The notes below the pieces were generated by a model. It worked only from the letters and a program-made list of their open reading frames with translations, did no database searches and was not told the origin of the DNA. 64,000 nucleotides of DNA from contig NC_045151.1 of the NCBI RefSeq assembly GCF_008831285.2, positions 11,212,571 through 11,276,570 of the forward strand. Reading direction: 5' to 3'. The stretch's first letter is position 1; the number at the start of each line of letters is the position of its first letter. This document shows positions 1-11,300 of this stretch, piece after piece. Both the position numbers and the translations under genes were made by a program. The stretch is from Nymphaea colorata. Lineage: Eukaryota; Streptophyta; Magnoliopsida; Nymphaeales; Nymphaeaceae.

Positions 1-381
1 TATGTTCGTGAGCACTAATTCGATAGAAAATATGCTTTAGTTCAGGTTGTTTGTGTGAAAAAATATTGACTTTTCCACTACCAAAGTTTTAATGTTATAA
101 GAGATGTTATTATGAAAAAAAAAAGGCATGCAATTTCAAAAACCAAATTAATATATGTTTCCCGATTAAATCATTCTTGAAACTATATCTATGAAGTTGG
201 ATTGTAGAAAAAATAGCTTGATAATCAATTTTAAGGGTCCCTCACCCAAGCGGTCACAGATATACCAGTTCATATATATATATATATAGTCTCTCTCTCT
301 CTCTCACGTTTTATGTGGTAGAAAAGGAAAATCTGCTGAGCTTGTTCTCTGAACTTCAAACAGAACGCCTCCTTTTCTTCG
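1..381. repeat. AT-rich flank with TA and CT microsatellites, part of a dispersed repeat
   Basis: There is no gene here. A short (TA)n run near 275-288 is followed directly by a (CT)n run near 290-304. The stretch resembles 43490-43890 in the same orientation: both have a GCTTTAGTT-type segment, a CTACYA..AAAATTTTGATGTT-like segment and a closing TA/CT microsatellite block. This suggests two diverged copies of one dispersed repeat. Found by eye, so the limits are approximate. Confidence 0.4.
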
Positions 382-1344
382 TTGATTCCTTTGCTTCGCT
401 TTTATTCAGTCATTAGACAAACCATGGTGCCAATACATCAGGGAAGTAGATTCAATGGAGGAAACCGTGGAGAACAAGAGAGGAGGCATGGATCCCCTAA
501 TCCCTCCGTTTTCAGTAGTTTTTTTTTTTTCCTCCCTCATGGTGAGTATACCAGTATTAATTGCTTAAAAGGTAGATTGTTTAGGGTTGTAAACTATTCT
601 ATCTCTAGTTCCAGAGCTAACCCTCAAAGAGTTAAGGAGCGAACCGACCAGCTAAGAAGGCTATCACAAGCTGCACCGCTGCTTGATCAGCAGACCATCA
701 AAGAGATGGGGATCAAGCGCTTTGACCTTGCCCACGGGAATCCACCACAGGTTGGCCTGAAGAGCTGTGTGATGGGCTTGCGATCCAGAAGGGTTCGGGG
801 AGGATTTTATGGTATTGTTGTCAAGCATTGAGGCCTCATGGTGATAATTTAGGAGAAAAACTTACAAAATTTAACTATCATTCGAATTTCATTTGTCAAG
901 TTATTTTGATTCAGAGTTTGTGGCCTGATCGATTCTATTAGTTTTTCAATTTCCATCGCTACAGGTGAAAGGTATGGCAAAATTCTCTAAGGCCAAACTT
1001 GGGCCACTGCCATTTTTTCTTCTTCCTCTTACTTTTGGCATTCTAGTGCAGCATAGGCCATTGACTTCATCATCTGCATGCACGATGTCATGCAGGGGGG
1101 CCAAATAAGAACGAAGATGTTTTCCCCACATTAAAAAAGTATGCGACTGTTGTTCCAAGGAAAGATCTGCTGTGTTCACGTGATGGCTGATATGAGAGAT
1201 ACGAGTCGGGTGCAACAAAATATCTCCAAGACCGAGACGGATACACCCTTTTGGAAGCTGCGGGCTGATAAATTGATATCATTTATGTCAAAACTGATAC
1301 AAAGGAGAGGGGCCTTGTCCTTTTTCATAGGCCGAGAGGCTTAA
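382..1344 (+). pseudogene. possible unrecognised gene fragment
   Basis: An open frame at 382-831 (149 codons) contains a plausible plant intron: a GTGAGT donor just after 540 and a CTAG acceptor near 610-620. The segment after the acceptor (about 622-750) has ordinary-looking amino-acid composition and ends at a potential CAG/GT donor. A second stretch, 1140-1370, reads like protein in one frame but is broken by three stops. I do not recognise either piece, and they may belong to an old, decayed gene or transposon. It lies just downstream of the 3' end of the POL5-like gene on the other strand. Confidence 0.2.
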
Positions 1345-1516
1345 CCTACAAAACTAATTACTAAATGCTTCCAGCCTCTGCCATTAAGGTAAGCAAAATT
1401 CGTAAGCTACATGTCCAGAAAGAAAGTAGACGGTCATAAAATAAATTAAATTTCACGCAAAATTGCCTATTTTACAGTTAACCAAGACCGGATGGAAAAC
1501 CACCTCCTCTTCCCCT

Positions 1517-2352
1517 TCAGCAGCTCTTTTTCTCTTCTCTATTGATGTTCTTTCCTGAAACTCCATCATCAAACTTCAGTAATGGACGAAATTTGTCCCC
1601 CAAGTATGACTCGCAGGCTGCATATGCATCAGGTCTCAATGCCTTGCAAAATGCTTCACTAAGCTTTGAACGAGCAATCGCTTGTAATGCCAATACAAAA
1701 AAACGTCGCACATCTGACCTCCTTGAACCCTTTGACATGGGCTTACTCAACAGCTGCTGCATCAAATTACACAATGGCAACAGGTTCTCCTGCAATCCAC
1801 CAGGGGCATCCTCATCTGCATGCGCCTTTCCGGAAACCCAGGTCTTCAGTACCACTTCAATGAGTGCCAGTGCTTCAGTCGACCGATATTCTGATTTGGT
1901 GCTTGTGCATTTCTCCAGCAGAAAGCCAAAAAGCCGGTGTCCAGTCCATGGGTAGCGCCTGAAGATCTCTTTTATAAAACCAGACTTCAACCGAGACTTC
2001 TTGTTATTGAAGTAGTCTTCCAACAAGGGCTGCAGCATATGTGGTACTCTAGATAACTCGTTCTGAGAGAAATTTCCATGAAGAACTTTCAGTATCCAGA
2101 ACGTTGAATTCTGAGCAAGTGTAGCAACTACTTTCTGCCGGGATCTGGATGACAATCTTAAACTCTTCTCCAGCTGGGTTTCCAGCAGGGATGACTGAAC
2201 ACTATCACCTTTTGGATAATCCTTGCTTTTGAACAGTTTCTTCTGTAGAATTCCTGCAATTCTCGGCCCAAGCTGCTCACTACCCTCAGTAGCATATGCA
2301 TTAACAAATGCCTTAACCAAGTAAGGATATGCCACCAGGACGAGCGGATTGC
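1517..2352 (-). CDS. POL5-like exon 8, C-terminus
   Basis: 836 bp from acceptor CTCAG/GCAATCC to a TGA stop at 1517. It begins with the second and third bases of the split codon, then [19 protein letters not shown]. It contains the conserved [19 protein letters not shown] and KDYPKG segments and ends in a basic tail (NREEKKSC). Confidence 0.88.
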
Positions 2353-5300
2353 CTGAGATGTAACAATGTTATGTTCAAATACAATCAGAAGTCAACTCCT
2401 AAAATACAAAAAGGCTAGCAGGCTATGTCACACGGATACGGCTGGGAAGGTCAAGTACCGGCGTCGACACGCCGACACGGGGATCCCGACACGGGGACAC
2501 CGCAGGATACGTTTTGGATCGGGTTTGGGTTAGACCCGATCCAAACCAACCCAATTTTCTTTTAAACCTTCGTTTTCTCTTTAGCGACTTTACCCTCCGA
2601 CAGTCGACCTTCCTTACCTCAACGACTTCAGCGACAGCACAGTTCGGCAATGGCGGGCGACGGCGACGGCGACGACCTCCGGCGATCGACGGCGACGGCG
2701 ACAACCTCCGGCGATCGACGGCGACGGTGACGACCTCCGGCGATCGACGGCGACATCCGGTGGCGTCCGGCGGCAGCCGGCAACAGACAGGTAAGTGTTT
2801 TAACTATTATTTTCGACATTAGAAGTTAGGGTTTCAACTTTCATTTGGGGATTTTTTAGATTGGGTATTTCTTGCCGATTTTGGGATGTTTTGGTTGGAA
2901 GATTGGACGGATAAGGATCCTATTCTTCACTGCTATGTGCGATATTTTATTTTTTTTGTTTGATTTTGGGATTTGGGGATTTTGCCGATTTGGGGATTTT
3001 GCCTTCGTTGTTGTTGATGATGCTAGATATGTTGTAGCCTTCGTTGTTGTTGATGATGCTAGATATGTAGCAGGTTCAGCTACATAGTCGATCGCAGCTA
3101 GATATTATAGATGAACTCGGCTGTTGCTGGGAAATTAATGATTCTATTGGCTTCTAGCATGCAATCTAGATGGCATTAACATATAAAATGTTAATTTTAG
3201 AAGTTTATAACATGATAGCATGCATATTTCCTCGGCTGTTTTATTTCAGACGTTTTATGTTCATTATATGTTTTGTGACTGCATGTTTATGTTCATTATA
3301 TGTTTAGTGTAGTATGGCGAGGAAAGGAAAAACAGTGTCCCAGTCTCAACCTACAAGTTGTGGTTCTGGAGGTTCTGGATCAGCTGCGTCTATTGCACAG
3401 CCACCATTATGGTCATACGTGACAATAATGGGGAAACCTCCGGGAGGTGGTGGAAATGTTTTTTTTAAGTGTAGGTTTTGTGAGGGAGAGTTCAATGGAT
3501 CATATACAAGAGTGAAAGCACATCAGTTAAAAATCAGTCAAAAAGGAATTCAGCCATGTAAAGATGTCAGTAACGAGACTTTGGCTCAGTTGAAGAAAGA
3601 ACAAAAAGCCTCTGAGAATAAGAAAAGCACATCATCTGGATCTGGTTACATTGACATTGCTTCAATTTTACATGATGATATTCAGAATCCTCCCAAAAAA
3701 AGAATTGTTGATGTGCATCAGAAATCAATTATGAATTCATTTAGTTTACAAGGACGGCGAGAATTAGATCTGTTAGAATATCACGTAATAGGGAACCGGG
3801 TCCGGATATGGACCCGGCACCTATGGGCGCGGGAACCAAGGATGGCTCGGTGCCCTAGGCAGGTTTCCTCTCCCTCTTATTTTCTGATTAAGTATTGTAA
3901 TCAGTTGATTAAGTGATAATAGACTCTCTCTCCTAGGGTTGCGGTTTTGCCCCTAGGTTAGAGCTTCTCCGTGGTTTTTTTCCTCTTCCTGAGGTTTTCC
4001 ACGTATATCTTGTGTTGCTTCTTCGTTTCTTCTTCTGTTGCGTGTTTCTACATGGTATCAGAGCCAGCGCGTGTGGGGTTCAGTCTGTGATCGTGGAGTT
4101 TTCGCCGTTCTTGTGCCGCTGTCGTCGTTTCCGCCGCCACCGCCGGTGTTGTCTTTTCCTTACGCCGCCACCGTCTCTTGTGCACCGTCGCCTCTTGCGC
4201 CGTCACCGCTGCTCTTGAGCCGTCACTGCCTCTCTTACGCAGTACTCCCTCTCGTGTTTTCTGGTGTTGGATATTGTTTGTCTTTGGTGCTCGTGATGGC
4301 CGCAGAGATGACTCCCAAGATGGATGTTGCCTTTGACACGGGCAGCAATACCAATAGCGAGAATGTGCCTGTTCAAGTCACCTCTATTCGGCTGAACAAA
4401 GACAACTATCTCTCTTGGTCTGCTGCGCTGGAAATTGGAATCACGAGTCGCGGTCGTCTGCCCTACATCACTGGGGAGAAACCCGCGCCTAGTAAAACCG
4501 ATCCTAGCTGGGCGACTTGGGCGTTGGAGGATAGTCAAGTTAAGGTGTGGATTATTAGTTCTGTTTCTGCTGATATTCAGCCCCTTATTTTGCGAAAGTC
4601 AACCTCATATGCATGTGGACTGTGCTTGCGAGGATGTATGGCCGTAAAAAGAGAGTCATGCGTACGTACCAGATCAAACGCAGCATCTATTCCCTTAAAC
4701 AGGGTGACTTGTCTGTGGCATCCTTTTATGCAGCCCTGAAGACTAAATGGGAGGAACTGGATTATCATGTAAATGATGACTGGAATTGTGGTTCTGATCA
4801 TGCCCTGTACTGGCAGAAGGAGTGGATGGACCGGACGTTTATTTTTCTGGGAGGTCTGCGTGATGAATTTGAATCCATTAGGAGTCAAATTCTCAACTGT
4901 GGCGAGACTCCTGGGATTGAGGAGGTGTATGCTCGGGTGGAATCTGAGGAACAACGCCGTTAGGTGATGCATATCGACTCTAGTCATGGGAGTTCACCCT
5001 CAGCCTTTGTTAGCCGTGCTCCAGGGACTGGGCAGCGTCCTGTTCGACGTTGTAGTCATTGTAACAAGTTGGGGCATTCTGTTGATTTCTGGTGGGATAT
5101 TCATCCTGAGAAGAGGCTCACCCGTGGTCGTCCCCCTTCTGGTCGGTGAGGTCCTCCTGTGCCCGACTCTAGTCATGGTAGCTCTTCTAGTGTTGAAAAA
5201 TCAAAGCTTTCCTCTGACCAAATCAAGGAACTGCAAGCTTATATCAGCCGGCTTTCTACTACTCAGGAGGACGCCTCCACGTCTGAGGGTGCTCAGTTAG

Positions 5301-8300
5301 CCCAAGCTCTTGTTGCCACAAGCGATCAAGGTAATCCCTCACTTGGTGATTGGATTGTTGACAGTGGAGCTACGCATCATATGACAGGGGACCCTAAGAT
5401 GTTTGAAGAGTACAAATTGTCTTCAGGGCAGCAACGCGTGAGGCTCACCCGTGGTCGTCCCCCTTCTGGTCGGTGAGGTCCTCCTGTGTCCGACTCTAGT
5501 CATGGTAGCTCTTCTAGTGTTGAAAAATCAAAGCTTTCCTCTGACCAAATCAAGGAACTGCAAGCTTATATCAGCCGGCTTTCTACTACTCAGGAGGACG
5601 CCTCCACGTCTGAGGGTGCTCAGTTAGCCCAAGCTCTTGTTGCCACAAGCGATCAAGGTAATCCCTCACTTGGTGATTGGATTGTTGACAGTGGAGCTAC
5701 GCATCATATGACAGGGGACCCTAAGATGTTTGAAGAGTACAAATTGTCTTCAGGGCAGCAACGCGTGTCTATGGCTGATAGGTCTTCCATATCTGTGGCT
5801 GGAAAAGAGAGTTTGTCCTTGTTAAATAAATATCGTCTTCATATTGCTCTTCATGTTCCCAATATCCCTGTGAATTTGTTATCTGTCAGCAATATTACAA
5901 AAGAACTCAATTGCAATCTAATCTTTTATGCTGATCATTGTTCCCTGCAGGACTTGGTGACGGGGAAGAAGATTGGGATTGGTTCGGTTATTGATGGTCT
6001 CTACAGACTGCCCGTGCAGGTTGCTTCTGCTCTCATTTCAGCCACTAGTGGACAGTTGTCGGGCGTGGAGGACAGGTCTACCATTATGCGATGGCACGAC
6101 CGTCTTGAACATCTCCCATTCCAGTTGATTAAGAAGTTGTTCCCTACTTTGTTTACTTCTGTTTCCATGGATTTCTTCACTTGTGAAGTGTGTCAGTTGG
6201 CTAAGCATGTTAGGGCTTCGTACCCTATTTCTATCAATAAAACCACACGTCCTTTTGCTTTGGTTCACTCTGATGTTTGGGGTCCTTCGGGAGTACCCAC
6301 CTGTCGTGGTTTTCATTACTTTATGACTCTTATTGATGACTACTCCCAATGTACGTTCGTGTACCTGTTGAATGAACGTAGTGAAGTCCCAGTCATTGTC
6401 AAAAATTTTGTTGCATTTGTTGAGAATCAATTTCAGACGTATGTTCAGACTTTCCGCACTGATAATGCTAGAGAGTATGTCTCCCAATCCCTGGATGACT
6501 TCTTGAGGAGCAAGGGTATTGTTCATGAGACGTCCTGTAGCTACACTCCTCCACAGAATGGCGTGGCCGAACGAAAAAATCACCATTTATTAGATGTCAT
6601 CCATGCTATTATGTTCCACAGGCACGTTCCTAAGCGCTACTGGGGTGATGCTCTTCTCACCAGTGCCCACCTTATTAACTGTATGCCTACTCGTGTGTTG
6701 AATGGTCGTACTCCTTACTCTGTGCTCAGGCCCACTCATAACCCCTGGCCTCTTACTCCTCGGGTGTTTGGGTGTATTTGCTTTGTTCATAACCATAGTC
6801 CAACCATCAAGAAACTTGACCCTCGGTCTGTCAAAGCTGTCTTCTTGGGGTATTCCTCAACTCAAAAGGGATATAAATGTCTTGATCCTACTACTTCCAA
6901 AATCTATGTCTCCCGGGATGTTACCTTCCATGAACATGAGGTGTATTTTCCTGTGAATCCTCTTCAGGGGGAGAGTATAGGGAACAGTGTGGAAGAGTAT
7001 TCTTCAAATCAGCTTATTCAGTTTATGGACTTCTTGGATTACAAGGCTAGTTACAATGTGGAAGATACAGTCAGAGATGATAGAGACAGTCATGTGGAAG
7101 GGGGCCCTGTGGATGATCAGCCCACAGCTCGTGATCATTTATTTGGCTAGGTGTACACCAGAAAGAAGAAAGATGTGGTTGAGGATGTTGATGTAACCAA
7201 TCTCAATCCTGTGAGTTCCCCGAATGAACCAAGTCCAATGAATGAAGAGCTTCCCATAGCCTTGCGCAAGGGGACCAGGTCATGTACTTCTCACCCTATT
7301 CAGAGATTTGTCTCATATGCGAAACTCAGTAAAGATTACAAATGCTTTATTACTTCTTTGTCTATGTCTGTGATTCCCAGGTGTGTGGAAGATGCTAGAG
7401 AGGATCCTAAATGGCTACAGGCCATGACAAAGGAGATGGATGCCTTAGCAAAGAACAACACGTGGGAAGTGGTTGATATTCCCAAGGAGACTCACTTAGT
7501 CGGTTCCAAGTGGGTGTTTAATGTGAAGTATAAACCTGATGGTACTGTGAAACGGTATAAAGCTCGTCTGGTTGCAAAGGGGTTCAGCCAAAAATATGGA
7601 ATTGATTATCTTGAAACATTTGCTCCTGTTGCAAAACTGAAGATTGTGAGGGTCATCTTAGCACTTGCAGTGCAAAAGAAGTGGGGCATGAACCAGCTTG
7701 ATGTCAAGAACGCCTTCTTGAACGGCCATCTAGAGGAAGAGGTCTATATGAGCATGCCTCCTGGATATGCTCAAAGCGGAAAATGTTGTCATCTCAAGAA
7801 GGCCCTGTATGGACTGAAGCAGTCCCCCAGAGCATGGTTTGAAAGACTGAGGGTGATAATGAAGACTGATGGGTACAAACAGGGAAATGGTGATCATACC
7901 CTATTCATTAAGCAGAGAAATGGCCTGGTGAGCATTCTTCTTGTATATGTTGATGATATGATTGTCACAGGTAACGACGAAGAAGAGAAAAGGAATATGA
8001 AGGAGAGATTAGCTGCTGAATTTGATCTTAAAGATCTGGAAAAATTAAGGTACTTTCTGGGAATAGAGATTGCTAGATCAGAGACAGGGCTTGTTATGAG
8101 CCAAAGAAAGTATACTCTGGATCTTCTAAAAGAAACAAGTAAACTGGGATGCAGGCCCTTTCTAACTCCAATGGAGTCTGGTACAAAGATAAGTATCAAA
8201 ACTGGTAACATCCTGGATGAGGAAGGAAAAGGACGATATCAGAGGCTGGTTGGTAAGCTTATTTATCTTACTCTTACTCGCTCTGATATTACTTATGTTG

Positions 8301-11300
8301 TAAATGTGTTGAATCAATTTATGCATGCTCCTACTGATTGTCACTGGAAGAGTGCAGAAAGAGTGTTGGGGTACCTGAAGAATGACCCAGGTAAAGGACT
8401 TCTTTATACACAGCATGACAAACTTAATATTGAAGGATACTCTGACGCCGATTGGGCAGGGTGCACAGATACTAGAAGGTCTACCACAGGGTACTGCATC
8501 TTTCTGAGAGGAAACCTGGTGGTATGGAGAAGTAAAAGGGAGGAAGTCTGCTCTAGGTCCAGTGTTGAGCCTGAATACAGGGCTGTTGCTATGGGGGTTA
8601 CAGAAATGTTATGGCTGAAGATTCTTCTTGTAGATATTGGAATTGAAATGAAAGAGAAGATGAAGATGTATTGTGACAATAAGTCTGCAATTAACCTAGC
8701 AAATAATCTTGTCCTGCATGACAGAACCAAATATGTGGAGATAGATCGTCACTTCATACGGGAGCGTATAGATTCAAAGGAGTTGATTCTTCCTTATATG
8801 AAGTCTGAAGATCAAATTGCAGATGTGCTAACTAAAGCCTTATGTACATCACAATTTGAAAAGAATGTTAGCAAGCTTGGCATGTTTGACATGTATGCCA
8901 AGCTTGAGGGGGAGTGTTAGAATATCACGTAATAGGGAACCGGGTCCGGATATGGACCCGGCACCCATGGGCGTGGGAACCGAGGATGGCTCGGTGCCCT
9001 AGGCGGGTTTCCTCTCCCTCTTATTTTCTGATCAAGTATTGTAATCAGTTGATTAAGTGACAATAGACTTTCTCTCCTAGGGTTGCGGTTTTGCCCCTAG
9101 GTTAGAGCTTCTCCGTGGTTTTTTTCCTCTTCTTGAGGTTTTCCACGTATATCTTGTGTTGCTTCTTCGTTTCTTCTTCCATTGCGTGTTTCTACAAGAT
9201 CTAAAAGTGACGACATTTTTTTATGCTAATTGCATACCATTTAATGTAGCTAGAAGTCCATATTGGAGAGACTTAGTTACATCTATTGCAAATTCTAACT
9301 TGGCTGGGTATGTTCCCCCTAGTTCTGAAAGGCTTCGCACTGTACTACTAGAACAACAGATGACTTGAGCGAACAAATTGTTAGAGTATCAAAAGTTCAC
9401 TTGGGATCGACACGGATTGTCTATTGTTTCTGATGGCTGGACAGATTTGCAACGACGCCCTCTTATTAATTTCATTGCAACTTCAGCAAATGGACCAATT
9501 TTCTTGAAAGCAATAGATGCATCTGGTGAATACAAAAGTGCTGAGTATTTGAAAGGATTGTTTATGGAAACAATTGAAGAAGTGGGGAAAGAAAATGTTG
9601 TTGAACTAATTACAGACAATGCACCTGTATGCAGAACAGCTGGTATTGCGATAGAAAAGGAGTACCCTCATATCTTTTGGACTCCTTGTGCAGTTCATAG
9701 CTTAAATTTGGCTCTAAAGAGTATATGCAATCCACCAAGTAAAGAGCAAGATCCTCATGCTTATGAATTATGTTCGTGGATTGAAGACTTGGAAAAGGAT
9801 GTGAGGAACATCAGAAATTTCATAGTAAATCATCAACATGCACTCTCCATTTATAACAAGCATTCTGACCTAAAATTATTAAGAGTTGCAGAGACACGTT
9901 TTGCATCTCTAATTGTTATGGTCAAAAGGATAAAAAGGGTGAAAAGTGCATTGATCAGTATGCTGACGGATGATGATTGGAGTTTCTACCTTGTTGATGA
10001 TGATGACAAAGCTCAAGCAATCAAAAGATTGATTCTTGAAGACAAGTGGTGGGATCAAATCTTCTATTTTCTTGCATTCAAAGAGCCGATCTGGGAGATG
10101 TTGAGAGTTCTTGATTGTGATAATTCAACGTTGCACTATGTGTATGAGATGTGGGACACTATGATTGAAAAAGTCCAAGAGGTTATTTTTAAGCATGAGA
10201 AAAAAAATATTGCACTTGAAGATTCAGCATTTTTTGATCATGTGCATAGAATATTGATTGCAAGATGGGATAAAAGTAGCAATCCTCTTCAATGCATGGC
10301 ACATACATTAAGTCCTAAATATTATGGAAAAAAGTGGCTTGCAGGGGGTCTTGGAAGAACCCCACCACATCTGGATCCAGAATTGTCAACAAACAGATTG
10401 GCATGTATTAATAGGATTTTCATTGATGCACATCAAAATCGCCAAGCTAATGATGAGTTTGAAAGGTTTTGTACTGGAATTAGAGAAGATATAGGTGCAA
10501 CTGCAGACAAAGATGATTTGCCATCAATGTCTTGGTGGTTTAAACATGGATGTGCTTATCCTACTCTTCAATACCTTGCTTTCAGATTGCTAGCTCAACC
10601 TGCTACATCTTCATGCTGTGAAAGAAATTGAAATACATATTCACAAATCCACACTATAAAACGAAATAATCTCACAAGCAAACGTGCAGAAAATCTGGTT
10701 TATGTGCATTCTAACCTTCGACTTCTATCAAGGAACAAAGCAGAATATAGCTAAAGTAAGTATATGATTTATTGATTTAGATGTTTCTCTTCTTATTCGA
10801 TAATAATATCATAATAATTACAATTTTTTTGTTTTGTAGGGAAGGGGAAACTAAAGATTGGGATGTGAATGTTGAGGACTTTAACTTAGAACAAGAGAAT
10901 GAACTTGAAGTTGTTAATTCAAGATTAGAAGAACCTTGTATTCCATCAACATCTTCTATTGTGGAAGAAGAGGAGATTCAAGAGAACGATGATTTGGACA
11001 TTGATGATGACTAGAATGATGATGAACAATGTTTTGTGATGATTGATGAACAATGTTTTGTAACTTTGTTTGAGACTTTCTTGCTTATGTCTTAGCAGTT
11101 ATCACTTTTGAGATTGGTGATGAACAATGTTTTGTTTGAGACCTTTATTATCATTTTTAATTTTTTTGAATATAATATTCGCCGTATCCGCGTATCCTAA
11201 AATTTTGAAAATGCCGTGTCCCCGTACCCGTACCCGTATCCGTGTGACATAGCTAGCAGGTAGTATCTAAAGATTCAAACCAAAAGAAAAAGGTAGCATA

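Larger units (their letters stand above)
3771..9196 (+). mobile_element. Ty1/Copia LTR retrotransposon, nested in the hAT transposase exon
   Basis: LTRs of equal length (282 bp) at 3771-4052 and 8915-9196 begin TGTTAGAATATC and end TTTCTACA. The target duplication AGATC flanks both sides. A tRNA-Met primer site (TGGTATCAGAGC) follows the left LTR directly, and a purine tract (GAGGGGGAG) precedes the right one. Gene order is gag, protease, integrase, reverse transcriptase, RNase H, which is the Copia arrangement. The LTRs differ at about 10 of 282 positions by my count. The frame is broken by a frameshift near 4605 and by stops at 4961, 5147, 5474 and 7148. Confidence 0.95.
2423..11252 (+). 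mobile_element. hAT-superfamily DNA transposon, 8.8 kb, carrying a nested Copia element
   Basis: Seen: perfect 19-bp terminal inverted repeats (CTATGTCACACGGATACGG at 2423-2441 and its complement at 11234-11252), flanked by the 8-bp duplication CTAGCAGG. Near both ends the motif ACACGGGG or its complement recurs, a possible transposase-binding repeat. It encodes a BED zinc-finger/DUF659/hAT-dimerisation transposase on the plus strand, split by a Copia element at 3771-9196. Without the Copia and one 5-bp duplication the element is about 3.4 kb. It sits in intron 7 of the POL5-like gene, in the opposite orientation. Two in-frame TGA stops in the transposase indicate it is no longer autonomous. 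Confidence 0.95.
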
